The notes under the pieces were generated by a model. It ran no database searches. It worked only from the letters and a program-made list of their open reading frames with translations, and was not told where the DNA came from. Shown here one piece after another: positions 1 through 11,863 of a stretch of DNA of 64,000 nt. Position 1 is the stretch's first letter; every line of letters starts with the position of its first letter. The stretch is from assembly GCF_900156025.1 (NCBI RefSeq), contig NZ_FTMO01000007.1, positions 1 to 64,000 of the forward strand, in the 5' to 3' direction. The stretch is from Allobosea sp. TND4EK4. Lineage in GTDB: Bacteria; Pseudomonadota; Alphaproteobacteria; Rhizobiales; Beijerinckiaceae. Position numbers and translations under genes: made by a program.

Positions 1-283
1 TGGCTTGAAAATCGCCGGAAGCGGAGCGCCACGGGGCGTGCGGAGGGTGGCTCAATCCCTCCGCGCCGCATCCTGGCTCAATGGAAGCGGCCCGACACCC
101 CTGCGCCTCGCGGCGCTCCGCTGCCCCTCGTCATCACCGCCGCGCGGGAGCGCGGGCGGGCGCAGACGCATGCGCGGCAGCCGCTGGGAGGCGGCGCGAA
201 TGCGCGGATGCGCGCGACGCGCATGGACCGCTCTCCCGCCGCCCGCTACATCTGGAGGCGACAGCATCATCCGGGAGGCCGCC

Positions 284-1057
284 ATGGCTTATGAGACCAT
301 TCTCGTCGAGACGAAGGGCAAGGTCGGGCTGATCACGCTCAACCGTCCGCAAGCCCTGAACGCCCTGAACGGGCAGCTCATCGGCGAGATCAACCAGGCG
401 CTCGACGGCTTCACGCAGGACGCGGGCATCGGCTGCGTCGTCATCACCGGCTCGGAGAAGGCCTTCGCCGCCGGCGCCGACATCAAGGAGATGCAGAGCC
501 GGACCTTCCCCGGCACCTATCTCGACGACAAGTTCGAGGACTGGGACCGGATTGGCCGGCGCCGCAAGCCGATCATCGCCGCGGTGGCCGGCTTCGCGCT
601 CGGAGGCGGCTGCGAGCTCGCCATGATGTGCGACTTCATCATCGCCGCGGACAATGCGAAATTCGGCCAGCCGGAGATCAATCTCGGCGTCATTCCGGGC
701 GCCGGCGGCACGCAGCGCCTGACCCGGGCGGTCGGCAAGGCGAAGGCGATGGATCTGTGCCTGACCGGCCGGATGATGGATGCCCAGGAGGCCGAGCGCT
801 CCGGCCTCGTCGCGCGCGTCGTGCCGCTCGCCGAGCTGATGGCGGAGGCGCTGAAGGCGGCCGACGCGATCGCCGCCAAATCCCTGCCCGCCGCGATGAT
901 GGCGAAGGAAGCCGTCGACCGCGCCTTCGAGGTGACGTTGCAGGAGGGGCTGCGCTTCGAGCGGCGGGTGTTCTCCTCGCTGTTCGGCACGCAGGACCAG
1001 AAGGAGGGCATGGCGGCCTTCGTCGAGAAGCGGAAGCCGGACTTCAGGAACGGCTGA
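284..1057 (+). CDS. Enoyl-CoA hydratase (crotonase family)
   Basis: Predicted cytoplasmic enoyl-CoA hydratase, hydrating 2-trans-enoyl-CoA in fatty-acid or short-chain acyl-CoA oxidation. The 257-residue length is normal for the family. The oxyanion-hole segment AGADIKEM is at residues 63-70, and GGGCELAM and GQPEINLG follow. Glu111 and Glu131 occupy the places of the two catalytic glutamates of mitochondrial enoyl-CoA hydratase. The ATG at 284 is chosen because GGGAGG precedes it by about five bases and the crotonase fold begins there; the same frame stays open further upstream but has an arginine-rich, non-coding composition. The gene stands alone ahead of a palindromic repeat. Exact acyl chain preference cannot be read from sequence. 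Confidence 0.93.
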   Translation: MAYETILVETKGKVGLITLNRPQALNALNGQLIGEINQALDGFTQDAGIGCVVITGSEKAFAAGADIKEMQSRTFPGTYLDDKFEDWDRIGRRRKPIIAAVAGFALGGGCELAMMCDFIIAADNAKFGQPEINLGVIPGAGGTQRLTRAVGKAKAMDLCLTGRMMDAQEAERSGLVARVVPLAELMAEALKAADAIAAKSLPAAMMAKEAVDRAFEVTLQEGLRFERRVFSSLFGTQDQKEGMAAFVEKRKPDFRNG

Positions 1058-1081
1058 GCCTCGCCGTCACGGTTTTCCGTC

Positions 1082-1156
1082 ATTCTCGGGCTTGACCCGA
1101 GAATCTCATGACGAGAAGGCACTGGTTTACGAGATGGTCGGGCCAGGCCCGACCAT
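1082..1156. repeat. Paired palindromic intergenic element
   Basis: Two perfect hairpins stand side by side between the hydratase and dehydratase genes. The first has a 9-bp stem (1082-1090 with 1096-1104) and a 5-base loop. The second has a 10-bp stem (1134-1143 with 1147-1156) and a 3-base loop. The wording resembles REP-like elements scattered between genes in Hyphomicrobiales. There is no T-tract, so it is not a clear terminator. Confidence 0.7.
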
Positions 1157-1182
1157 GACGCCCCTTGAACAGGACCCGCATC

Positions 1183-2166
1183 ATGAACGCCCAGACCGGA
1201 CCGTCCCTCCCGACCTATGCCGATGTCGAGCGCGCGGCCGAGCGGCTGAAGGGCGTGGCGCATCACACCCCGGCGCTGAGCTCCGCGACGGCCAACCGGC
1301 GCACGCAAGCGAGCCTCGTCTTCAAGGCCGAGAACCTGCAGCGCATGGGCGCCTTCAAGTTCCGCGGCGGCTACAACGCCATCTCGGCCCTGTCGCCGGA
1401 GCAGAAGAAGGCCGGGGTGCTGACCTTCTCCTCCGGCAACCACGCCCAGGCGATCGCCTATGCCGGCAAGCTGCTCGGCGTGCCGACCACGATCATCATG
1501 CCCGAGGACGCGCCGAAGGCGAAGGTCGAGGCGACGCAGGGCTATGGCGGCGAGGTCGTCCGCTACGACCGCTACACCCAGGACCGCCTGGAAATCGGCG
1601 ACCGGATCGCCCGCGAGCGCGGCCTGACGCTGATCCCGCCCTACGACCACGCCGAGGTCATCGCCGGCCAGGGCACGGCGACCAAGGAGCTGATCGAGGA
1701 TGCCGGCCCCTTCGACATGCTCTTCGTCTGCCTCGGCGGCGGCGGGCTTCTGGCAGGCGCGGCGCTGGCCGCCAAGGCGCTGAACCCGGACTGCCGCGTC
1801 TTCGGCGTCGAGCCGGAGGCCGGCAATGACGGCCAGCAATCGCTGCGCAAGGGCGAGATCGTGAAGATCGGCGTGCCGAAGACGATCGCCGACGGCGCCC
1901 AGACCGCCTTCCTCGGCGACCTTACCTTCCCGATCATCCAGCGCCATGTCGAGGACATCCTCACCGTCAGCGACGCCGAACTCATCGAGACGATGCGCTT
2001 CTTCGCCGAGCGGATGAAGCTCGTCGTCGAGCCGACCGGGTGCCTCGCCTCGGCCGCGGCCCTCACGGGCAAGGTGGCGGTCGCCGGCAAGCGCGTCGGC
2101 GTCATCATCAGCGGCGGCAATGTCGATCTGGCGAGCTTCGCGCGCTTCATCGCGCCGTCCGCATGA
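1183..2166 (+). CDS. PLP-dependent threonine/serine dehydratase family protein
   Basis: Fold-type II pyridoxal-phosphate enzyme of the threonine dehydratase/serine racemase family, 327 residues. Lys59 in GAFKFRGG is the expected Schiff-base lysine. SSGNHAQ at 83-89 binds the substrate carboxylate, and the glycine-rich CLGGGGLLAG loop near 180-190 cradles the PLP phosphate. It lacks the C-terminal ACT regulatory domain of biosynthetic IlvA, so it is more likely a catabolic threonine/serine dehydratase or a hydroxyaspartate ammonia-lyase-like enzyme. The ATG at 1183 is preferred; a TTG lies 18 bases upstream. The substrate is not resolved by sequence alone. Confidence 0.85.
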   Translation: MNAQTGPSLPTYADVERAAERLKGVAHHTPALSSATANRRTQASLVFKAENLQRMGAFKFRGGYNAISALSPEQKKAGVLTFSSGNHAQAIAYAGKLLGVPTTIIMPEDAPKAKVEATQGYGGEVVRYDRYTQDRLEIGDRIARERGLTLIPPYDHAEVIAGQGTATKELIEDAGPFDMLFVCLGGGGLLAGAALAAKALNPDCRVFGVEPEAGNDGQQSLRKGEIVKIGVPKTIADGAQTAFLGDLTFPIIQRHVEDILTVSDAELIETMRFFAERMKLVVEPTGCLASAAALTGKVAVAGKRVGVIISGGNVDLASFARFIAPSA

Positions 2167-2193
2167 TCCGGCGCGATGCGGGCCATTCCGGCG

Positions 2194-2222
2194 TTGACGG
2201 CCGGGCCGCGAGCGACTATAGC
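2194..2222 (+). promoter_or_regulatory. Candidate sigma-70 promoter for rpsT
   Basis: TTGACG (2194-2199) and TATAGC (2217-2222) are separated by exactly 17 bp, 120 bases before the rpsT start. This is a good housekeeping promoter match and gives a leader of roughly 110 bases. Confidence 0.55.
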
Positions 2223-2342
2223 CCCTCCACTCGCGGCGGCCTGCGCAAGCTCGGCCGCCGCTCACGCTTTTCCATCAGGTAGCGTCCAGGCCGCCGGCAA
2301 TGATGCCAGGCACCGAGGCGCGATGACAACGAGGACGTTTCG

Positions 2343-2609
2343 ATGGCCAATACGACGTCGGCCAAGAAGGCTACGCGCAAGATCGCCCGCCGCACCGAGG
2401 TCAACAAGGCGCGCCGCTCGCGGATGCGTACCTTCCTGCGCAAGGTCGAGGAGGCGATCGCCTCCGGCGACAAGAGCGCCGCGGCCGAGGCCCTGAAGGC
2501 CGCCCAGCCGATCATCATGCGGGCCGCGCAGAACGGCGTGGTTCACAAGAACACGGCCTCGCGCAAGGTCTCCCGCCTCGCCCATCGCGTCGGCGCCCTG
2601 GCTTCCTGA
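2343..2609 (+). CDS. rpsT: 30S ribosomal protein S20
   Basis: Primary 16S rRNA-binding protein S20 of the small ribosomal subunit, 88 residues. It has the usual N-terminus MANTTSAKK, a lysine/arginine-rich first helix and the conserved [19 protein letters not shown] stretch. The ATG at 2343 follows GAGGAC. It sits just upstream of dnaA, as in many Hyphomicrobiales, with its own promoter and a strong terminator behind it, so it is probably monocistronic. Confidence 0.97.
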   Translation: MANTTSAKKATRKIARRTEVNKARRSRMRTFLRKVEEAIASGDKSAAAEALKAAQPIIMRAAQNGVVHKNTASRKVSRLAHRVGALAS

Positions 2610-2641
2610 ACGCAGTCCATTCGCCGCTCGCGCGGCTCTGG

Positions 2642-2670
2642 AAAAACCCGGCCGCGAGGCCGGGTTTTTT
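2642..2670 (+). terminator. Intrinsic terminator of rpsT
   Basis: A 12-bp stem (2642-2653 with 2658-2669) with a GCGA loop ends in a run of six T. It lies 33 bases after the rpsT stop codon. Confidence 0.92.
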
Positions 2671-3395
2671 GTTGGCTTCAAGGCCCTTGTGGCGTCCGCG
2701 CAACAGCTTCCGAAGGACGATCGGAGGCGCGTTTTCAAGCCAATTCAGCAAGCTTTCCACACCGTTACGCACTTGACTCCACAGGCCGTTTCGGGGCGCC
2801 CGAACGACCCTTCGAGCGGGTTCTGCCGCTCAAGAAAAGACTTTGTTTTTCATTATCTTAGTGGGCAAACGATTTTGGCGCGCGGAATCGCGGCGACTCT
2901 GCGGCAGGGACGGGTCCCGGCGGAAAAAAAAGATTCGCATCCGAGCGGCGCCGAGAGACTGAAGAAAATCTTAAGTTCCCCAACCTTTTGCACGCTTCGC
3001 ACAGCCGCCGATGGAGGGAGCGGGAGGCCGGACTCTCCGAAGCCGGCTGAGCGGGCTGTTGCAGGCTCTCGGGCCGGCCTTGTAAGGTCCTTTCATCGCC
3101 GGGCGGACAGCAATGGCCGCGAACGGCGAACCCCAGAGATTATCAGCGTTTTGGCTCGCGACCATGGAGGTTGGAGGATGCGGTTCTTTGTCTTGATGTG
3201 TTGAGATGAAGTGCGGCGTCGCCCAAAAGCGAGCCTTCCAAAGCGTAATCGACAGGATCGGGATCACGACACCGGCGCCGGCGACAGGCGGCATCGGACG
3301 GGGTTCTTTTTTCACCGGACAACAGCGCCGGGACGGTGGCCGCCTTGCGGACCGCCTCTCCAAAGGCGCGCATTTTGAAGCGAATGGGGCGATTG
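2671..3395 (+). promoter_or_regulatory. dnaA upstream region with GANTC cluster and DnaA-box-like sites
   Basis: A 725-base stretch with no convincing gene. It has a local AT-rich run (about 2832-2875) unlike its GC-rich surroundings. Five GANTC sites, the CcrM methylation target, start at 2775, 2885, 2895, 2932 and 3031. DnaA-box-like nonamers near the relaxed consensus TTWTNCACA occur at 2753-2761 (one mismatch), 2986-2994 (one mismatch) and 2995-3003 (two mismatches). This fits the dnaA regulatory region and possibly an origin. In several Alphaproteobacteria oriC lies instead next to hemE, so I do not call it an origin. Confidence 0.5.
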
Positions 3396-4916
3396 ATGTT
3401 CGAGCGGCATGAATTCGGAGAGATCGTCGCGGCAGCGCCGGTGGTGGTGACGATGGCGGACGAGGCCGGCCCGGCCGGCGCCGACGAGACCTCCGTGAAG
3501 GAAGCCTGGGAGCGCGTCCGCCGCCGCCTGCGGGCCGAATTGGGCGAGGACGTCTTCTCCAGCTGGTTCGCACGGCTCGAGCTCGCCGGCATCCTGGAGG
3601 GCGTCGCCTATCTGACGGTGCCGACCCGCTTCCTCAAGAGCTGGCTCGAGGCGCATTACGCCGAGCGCCTGCGGCTCAACTGCGCCGCCGAGCTGCCCGC
3701 GCCGAATGGCATCATCCTGTCGGTGCGCCAGGTCGCCCGCGATGCCGCGGCGGCTCCGCTGGCCGAGAGCGCCCTGCGCAGCCGGGCCGCGCTCAGCCCC
3801 GCTCCCGTCAAGACGGAGGCCACGGCCGCTGCCGCCATACCCGGCGCGCAGCCCTGCGAGCGCGATTCCGTCGATGCCTGCGGCACCGCCCTCGACAGGC
3901 GCATGAGCTTCCAGAGCTTCGTCGTCGGCAAGTCGAACCAGCTCGCCTTCGCGGCGGCCGAGCGCATCGCGGCGGCCCCGGCCGGCCAGAGCCCTTACAA
4001 CCCGCTCTATCTCCATGCCGGCGTCGGGCTCGGCAAGACGCATCTCCTGCAGGCGATCGCCCAGGAGGCCCGCCGCCAGGGCAAGCGCGTCGCCTATTTC
4101 ACCGCGGACCGCTTCATGTACGGCTTCGTCGCGGCGCTGAAGTCGCAGACGGCGCTGGCCTTCAAGGAGAAGCTGCGCGGCATCGACCTGCTCGTGGTCG
4201 ACGACGTGCAGTTCATCCAGGGCAAGTCGATCCAGCAGGAATTCGGCCACACGATCAATGCGCTGCTCGATGCGGGCAAGCAGATTGTCGTCGCCGGCGA
4301 CCGGCTCGCCGGAGAGCTGGAGGCGCTCGACGAGCGCATCCGCTCGCGGCTCGGCGGCGGCCTCGTCGTCGAGGTCGGCGAGCTCGACGAGACGCTGCGC
4401 GCCACCATCCTGGGCAGCCGGCTCGAGGCGCTGCAGAACGCCCATCCGAGCTTCCAGGTCAGCCCCGACGTCGTCGCCTATGTCGCCCGCGTCGTGGCGA
4501 CCAACGGTCGCGACCTCGACGGCGCCGCCAACCGGCTGCTGGCCCATGCCACGCTCTCGGGCCAGCTCGTGACACTGGAGACGGCGGAGGCAGCGATCCG
4601 CGACCTCGTCCGCACCCGCGAGCCGCGTCGCGTCAAGATCGAGGACATTCAGAAGCTGGTCGCGACCCGCTACAATGTCAGCCGCGCCGACATCCTCTCC
4701 GAGCGCCGGACCGCGGCGGTGGTGAAGCCGCGCCAGATCGCGATGTATCTCGCCAAGTCGCTGACGCCGCGCTCGCTGCCCGAGATCGGCCGGCGCTTCG
4801 GCGGCCGCGACCACACCACGGTGCTGCATGCGGTGCGCAAGATCGAGAAGGCGATCGGCGAGGACCGCTCGCTGCATGACGAGGTGGACCTGCTGAAGCG
4901 CATGCTGCAGGAGTGA
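3396..4916 (+). CDS. dnaA: Chromosomal replication initiator protein DnaA
   Basis: AAA+ initiator that binds DnaA boxes and melts the origin, about 506 residues from this start. N-terminal domain I contains VKEAWERVRRRLRAELGEDV. A low-complexity linker follows. The ATPase has Walker A GVGLGKTH near residue 209 and Walker B LLVVDDVQF near 265. The C-terminal DNA-binding domain carries GGRDHTTVLHAV near 468, the family signature. The start is uncertain: in-frame ATGs lie at 3336, 3384, 3396 and 3453, none with a convincing Shine-Dalgarno. dnaN follows after 158 bases. Confidence 0.95.
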   Translation: MFERHEFGEIVAAAPVVVTMADEAGPAGADETSVKEAWERVRRRLRAELGEDVFSSWFARLELAGILEGVAYLTVPTRFLKSWLEAHYAERLRLNCAAELPAPNGIILSVRQVARDAAAAPLAESALRSRAALSPAPVKTEATAAAAIPGAQPCERDSVDACGTALDRRMSFQSFVVGKSNQLAFAAAERIAAAPAGQSPYNPLYLHAGVGLGKTHLLQAIAQEARRQGKRVAYFTADRFMYGFVAALKSQTALAFKEKLRGIDLLVVDDVQFIQGKSIQQEFGHTINALLDAGKQIVVAGDRLAGELEALDERIRSRLGGGLVVEVGELDETLRATILGSRLEALQNAHPSFQVSPDVVAYVARVVATNGRDLDGAANRLLAHATLSGQLVTLETAEAAIRDLVRTREPRRVKIEDIQKLVATRYNVSRADILSERRTAAVVKPRQIAMYLAKSLTPRSLPEIGRRFGGRDHTTVLHAVRKIEKAIGEDRSLHDEVDLLKRMLQE

Positions 4917-5074
4917 GCGGCCGCCGCCGGGGCCTTTGCGCCGGCAGCGCCGAATGCTGTGATCGCCGCGGCGCCCGCCCTTGCATGCGCCCTCGCGCTC
5001 CTGCAATGTCGCTGGCCATTCATCCGGCCCGGACGGTCCCGTCCGGGCGACCAGCGCCAGAAGACTAGCCCATC

Positions 5075-6190
5075 ATGAAGGTCACGGTCGAACGTTCCAC
5101 GCTGCTCAAGTCGCTCGGTCACGTCCACCGCGTGGTCGAACGCCGCAACACGATCCCGATCCTGTCCAATCTGCTGCTCAGCGCCTCCGAGAACGGGCTG
5201 AAACTGAAGGCGACCGATCTCGACATCGAGGTGGTGGAGACGATCCCCGCCGATGCGGCCGAGCCCGGCGCCACGACCGTTCCCGCGCACACCCTCTACG
5301 ATATCGTCCGCAAGCTGCCGGACGGGGCGCAGGTCTCTCTGGAGACCACGGGCGAGACCGGCCTCGTGCTGCGGTCGGGGCGCTCGCGCTTCCAGCTCCA
5401 GACCCTGCCGGAGAGCGATTTCCCCGACATCACGGCGGGCGAGATGGCGCATCGCTTCGTGCTGCCGGCCGGCGAGCTCAAGCGCCTGATCGACAAGACC
5501 CAGTTCGCGATCTCCACCGAGGAGACGCGCTACTACCTGAACGGCATCTATCTCCACACCATCGACGTCGATGGCCGCCCCGTGCTGCGCGCGGTTGCGA
5601 CCGACGGCCATCGGCTGGCCCGCGTCGACACCGCCGCTCCTCAGGGCTCGGTCGGGATGCCGGGCGTGATCGTGCCGCGCAAGGCCGTGGCCGAGATCCA
5701 GAAGCTGCTGGAGGATGGCGAGAGCGAGGTCGCGGTCGAGCTTTCCGCGACCAAGATCCGCGTCGCCACCGCCGCCGTCGTGCTGACCTCGAAGCTGATC
5801 GACGGCACCTTCCCGGACTATCAGCGCGTTATTCCGAGCGGCAACGACAAGCGCCTGACCGTCGACAAGGGCGATTTCGCCGCTTCCGTCGACCGTGTCT
5901 CGACCATCTCGTCCGAGCGCGGCCGGGCCGTGAAACTCTCCATGGCGGACGGGCGCATGACCCTCTCCGTCACCAATCCGGATTCCGGCTCGGCGACCGA
6001 GGAGATCGAGGTCGACTACGAGGCGAGCCCTCTCGATATCGGCTTCAACGCCCGCTACCTGATGGACATCGCGGCCCAGCTCGACGGCGACACCGCCTTG
6101 CTGAAGCTCGCCGATCCAGGCTCGCCGACCGTGATCCAGGATCGCGAGGGGGCCTCCGCGCTCTATGTCCTGATGCCGATGCGCGTTTGA
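5075..6190 (+). CDS. dnaN: DNA polymerase III sliding clamp, beta subunit
   Basis: Processivity clamp of DNA polymerase III, a ring-forming dimer of three repeated domains per chain. At 371 residues it matches the usual length. Recognisable segments are the N-terminal MKVTVERSTLLKSLGHVHRVV, the TDLDIEV motif near residue 48 and the C-terminal end ALYVLMPMRV that lines the hydrophobic partner pocket. recF begins 13 bases after the stop codon, so the two are probably co-transcribed. Confidence 0.97.
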   Translation: MKVTVERSTLLKSLGHVHRVVERRNTIPILSNLLLSASENGLKLKATDLDIEVVETIPADAAEPGATTVPAHTLYDIVRKLPDGAQVSLETTGETGLVLRSGRSRFQLQTLPESDFPDITAGEMAHRFVLPAGELKRLIDKTQFAISTEETRYYLNGIYLHTIDVDGRPVLRAVATDGHRLARVDTAAPQGSVGMPGVIVPRKAVAEIQKLLEDGESEVAVELSATKIRVATAAVVLTSKLIDGTFPDYQRVIPSGNDKRLTVDKGDFAASVDRVSTISSERGRAVKLSMADGRMTLSVTNPDSGSATEEIEVDYEASPLDIGFNARYLMDIAAQLDGDTALLKLADPGSPTVIQDREGASALYVLMPMRV

Positions 6191-6203
6191 GGGCGTTTCG
6201 ACC

Positions 6204-7328
6204 GTGACAGCCGTCTCACGGCTGATCCTGCAGGATTTCCGTTCCTACGAGGCCCTCGATCTCCCGGTCGAGGGCCAAATCGTTGCGCTGATCGGCGAGA
6301 ACGGGGCCGGCAAGACCAATATCCTCGAGGCGCTGTCGCTGTTCGCGCCGGGCCGCGGCCTGCGCCGGGCCGAGCTGCCGGCCATGGCCCGGCTGGGCGG
6401 CGACGGCTCGTTCGCGGCTTCGGTGACCCTTGCGGAGGAGGCAGGCCGGCTCGGCGTCGGGCTCGCGCCGCCCGATCCGGAGGGGCGGCGGGCGCGGCTC
6501 ACCCGCATCGACGGGCAACCGGCGGGCTCGGCCCTGGCATTCAGCGAGTATCTGCGCCTCGTCTGGCTGACGCCCGATCTCGACGGGCTGTTCCGCGGCG
6601 CGGCGGGCGACCGTCGACGCTTCCTCGACCGGCTGGTGCTGGCGATCGATCCCGGCCATGCCACCCGCTCCAATGCGCTTGAGCGGGCCCTGCGCTCGCG
6701 CAACCGTATCCTCGAGGAGAGCCCGGGCCAGAGCCAGTGGCTCGACGCGATCGAGCGCGAGATCGCCGAGCTCGGCGTCGCCGTTGCGGCGGCGCGCGCC
6801 GAGACGGTGGCGCGGCTCTCCGCGATCATCGCCGAAAGCCGCGACGAGGCCTCGCCCTTCCCGTTCGCCGATCTTGCGCTCGCGGGCGAGGTTGACGCGC
6901 TCGTCGCGCGGCTCCCGGCGCTCGACGCCGAGGACGCCTATCGCGACCTGCTGCGGCAGGGCCGCCATCGCGACCGGGCGGCGGGGCGCACCCTCGCCGG
7001 CCCGCAGGCCTCCGACCTCGAGGTCCGACACGGGCCGAAGGACATCCCCGCCGGACAGGGCTCGACCGGCGAGCAGAAGGCGCTGCTGATCGGGCTCGTG
7101 CTGGCCCATGCCCGGTTGGTCGCGGCGATGAGCGGGATCAAGCCGCTGGTGCTGCTGGACGAGATCGCCGCCCATCTCGACCCGCGCCGGCGCGCCGCGC
7201 TGTATGAGGGGCTCACGGGGCTGGGCTGCCAGATCTGGATGACCGGGGCCGATGCGGCGCTGTTCGGCGATCTGCCGGCCGGCTCGCAGCGCGTCCGCGT
7301 GGAAACGGGCAAGGTCGTCGTCGAATAG
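6204..7328 (+). CDS. recF: DNA replication and repair protein RecF
   Basis: SMC-like ATPase that loads RecA at single-strand gaps with RecO and RecR. Walker A GENGAGKT is at residues 31-38, the ABC-type signature STGEQKALLIG lies in the C-terminal third, and Walker B PLVLLDEIAAHLD follows. Length is 374. Translation starts at GTG 6204, 13 bases after dnaN, and the first residues lead directly into the family's LxLxDFRSY motif. The dnaA-dnaN-recF order is the ancestral one, but recQ is inserted before gyrB. Confidence 0.95.
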   Translation: MTAVSRLILQDFRSYEALDLPVEGQIVALIGENGAGKTNILEALSLFAPGRGLRRAELPAMARLGGDGSFAASVTLAEEAGRLGVGLAPPDPEGRRARLTRIDGQPAGSALAFSEYLRLVWLTPDLDGLFRGAAGDRRRFLDRLVLAIDPGHATRSNALERALRSRNRILEESPGQSQWLDAIEREIAELGVAVAAARAETVARLSAIIAESRDEASPFPFADLALAGEVDALVARLPALDAEDAYRDLLRQGRHRDRAAGRTLAGPQASDLEVRHGPKDIPAGQGSTGEQKALLIGLVLAHARLVAAMSGIKPLVLLDEIAAHLDPRRRAALYEGLTGLGCQIWMTGADAALFGDLPAGSQRVRVETGKVVVE

Positions 7329-7366
7329 GCTGGCCTCGGCCGCGTTCCTGCGGCACATCCAGTGCC

Positions 7367-9202
7367 ATGTCCTCGCCCCGCGAATCAGAGGCCCGCGCGG
7401 TCCTGAAATCCGTCTTCGGCTACGATGATTTCCGGGCCGGCCAGTGGGAGGTGATCGAGGCCGCCCTCGACGGCCGCGATGTGTTCGCGGTGATGCCGAC
7501 CGGCTCGGGCAAATCCATGTGCTACCAGCTGCCGGCGCTCGTTTCCGGCGGTTTGACGCTCGTCGTCTCGCCGCTGATCGCGCTGATGCGCGACCAGGTC
7601 GGGCAGCTCGTCAGGGCCGGCGTTCCGGCCGCCTCGCTCAATTCGATGAACAGCGAGCAGGAGGCGGCGCAGGCCTGGGACCAGCTCAATTCCGGGGAGC
7701 TGCGGCTGCTCTTCGTCTCGCCGGAGCGGCTGGCCGGCGACGGCCTCGTCGGGCGACTGAAGCGGCTGGGCGTCACGCGCCTCGCCATCGACGAGGCGCA
7801 TTGCGTCTCGCAATGGGGGCATGATTTCAGGCCGGAATACAGGCTGCTCGCCAAGGCCCGCGAGGCGCTGGGCGGCGTGCCGGTGACGGCGCTGACGGCC
7901 ACCGCGGACCGGCAGACGCGCGACGACATTGCCCAGCAGCTCTTCCCGGCTCCGCCGCGGATGGTGGTGCATTCCTTCGACCGGCCGAACCTGAAGCTCG
8001 CCTTTGCGCCCAAGGACCAGCCGCGTCGGCAGATCGACGATTTCCTGCGCCGCCATCGCGGCGGTTCGGGCATCGTCTACTGCGCCTCCCGGACGAAAAC
8101 CGAGCGCCTGGCCGAGGGCCTGCGCGAGAAGGGCTGGAATGCCCTGCCCTACCATGCCGGGCTGGAACAGGGCGAGCGCAACCGCAACCAGGACATCTTC
8201 CTGCAGGAGGACGGCGTCGTCGTCTGCGCGACGATCGCCTTCGGCATGGGAATCAACAAGCCCGATGTCCGCTTCGTCGTGCATCACGACATGCCGGCCT
8301 CGATCGAGGGCTACTACCAGGAGATCGGCCGCGCCGGCCGCGACGGCCTGCCGGCCGATACGCTGACGCTCTACGGCACGGAGGACATGGCGCTCAGGCG
8401 CCGGCAGATCGACGAGAAGCCGATCGACGACGAGCGCAGGCGCATCGAGCACAAGCGGCTCAACGCGATGATCGACCTGTGCGAAAACGCGCTCTGCCGG
8501 CGCTCCGCGCTGCTGGCCTATTTCGGCGAGGAGGTCGCGCCATGCCGCCACGGGCAGTCGCCGCTGCGCTGCGACCTCTGCGGGGACACCGCGCCCGCGC
8601 TTGCCGATGTGACGCTGGATGCGCGCAAACTGCTCTCCGCCGTGATCCGCACCGGCCAGCGCTTCGGCGCCGGCCATCTCGCCGACATCCTGACCGGCAC
8701 GGCGACGGAAGCCGTGCGCCGCCAGAACCATGACGGGCTGAAGACCTTCGGCGTCGGGCAGGACAAGCCCAAGGCGTCCTGGATGGCGCTGACGCGCAAG
8801 CTCTTCGCCGCCGATGCGCTGGCGGAGGCGAGCCACGAGCATGGCGGATTCCGGCTGACGCCCAAGGGCGAGGATATCCTGTTCGGGCGCGAGAGCATCG
8901 CGCTGCGGGCCGATCTCAACCTGCCGCGCGCCCGCCGCTCCGAGCGCGACGCGGCCCGCGCCGACGGGCTCGACGAGGGCACGGCCGCGCTGTTCGAGCA
9001 TCTGCGCAAGCTTCGGCTCCAGATCGCGCGCGACGAGGGCGTGGCGGCCTATATCATCTTCACCGACCGCACCCTGATCGCGATGGCCCGGGAACGGCCG
9101 GCGGCGCTCGACGAGATGCGTCGCATCGACGGCGTCGGCGAACGCAAGCTGACCCAGTATGGCGAGGCCTTCCTGGAGGCGATCGGGGAGTTCGCAGGAT
9201 AG
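7367..9202 (+). CDS. recQ: ATP-dependent DNA helicase RecQ
   Basis: 3'-5' superfamily 2 DNA helicase of the RecF repair pathway, 611 residues. Motif I is PTGSGKSMCYQLPAL near residue 45 and motif II is AIDEAHCVSQWGHDFRPEY, the RecQ form of DExH with the aromatic-rich loop. A four-cysteine zinc site around CENALCRRS and RCDLCGD and a winged-helix RQC region follow. The C-terminal HRDC domain ends in IDGVGERKLTQYGEAFL. It lies 38 bases after recF and may share its transcript. All expected domains are intact. Confidence 0.95.
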   Translation: MSSPRESEARAVLKSVFGYDDFRAGQWEVIEAALDGRDVFAVMPTGSGKSMCYQLPALVSGGLTLVVSPLIALMRDQVGQLVRAGVPAASLNSMNSEQEAAQAWDQLNSGELRLLFVSPERLAGDGLVGRLKRLGVTRLAIDEAHCVSQWGHDFRPEYRLLAKAREALGGVPVTALTATADRQTRDDIAQQLFPAPPRMVVHSFDRPNLKLAFAPKDQPRRQIDDFLRRHRGGSGIVYCASRTKTERLAEGLREKGWNALPYHAGLEQGERNRNQDIFLQEDGVVVCATIAFGMGINKPDVRFVVHHDMPASIEGYYQEIGRAGRDGLPADTLTLYGTEDMALRRRQIDEKPIDDERRRIEHKRLNAMIDLCENALCRRSALLAYFGEEVAPCRHGQSPLRCDLCGDTAPALADVTLDARKLLSAVIRTGQRFGAGHLADILTGTATEAVRRQNHDGLKTFGVGQDKPKASWMALTRKLFAADALAEASHEHGGFRLTPKGEDILFGRESIALRADLNLPRARRSERDAARADGLDEGTAALFEHLRKLRLQIARDEGVAAYIIFTDRTLIAMARERPAALDEMRRIDGVGERKLTQYGEAFLEAIGEFAG

Positions 9203-9248
9203 GCGGCTCATAGCGGAATTCCGGCATTCCACGCGCACGCACGCGTAG

Positions 9249-11777
<2,529 letters not shown>

Positions 11778-11863
11778 GAGAGAGCGGCTCCCGGCCGGGC
11801 GGATCGCCCCGGCCGGCCCATCGGCGGATGGCGCGGCAGGCGGAGATCGGCGCCGCGAAGCGG

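Noticed and set aside
1-283. Coding sequence upstream of the enoyl-CoA hydratase in the same frame
   Set aside because: Arg/Ala/Ser-rich translation with no family likeness; a good ribosome binding site sits directly before 284.
517-2265. A 582-codon minus-strand frame across the hydratase and dehydratase genes
   Set aside because: Antisense to two recognised enzymes and read through an intergenic palindrome; composition is that of a shadow frame.
3174-3210. Short leader peptide before dnaA
   Set aside because: The frame is only about ten codons and its ribosome binding site has no proper spacing.
11791-11816. Hairpin between gyrB and the YhaN-like gene as a bidirectional terminator
   Set aside because: There is a 9-bp GC stem but no T-tract on either strand, so I do not list it as a terminator.
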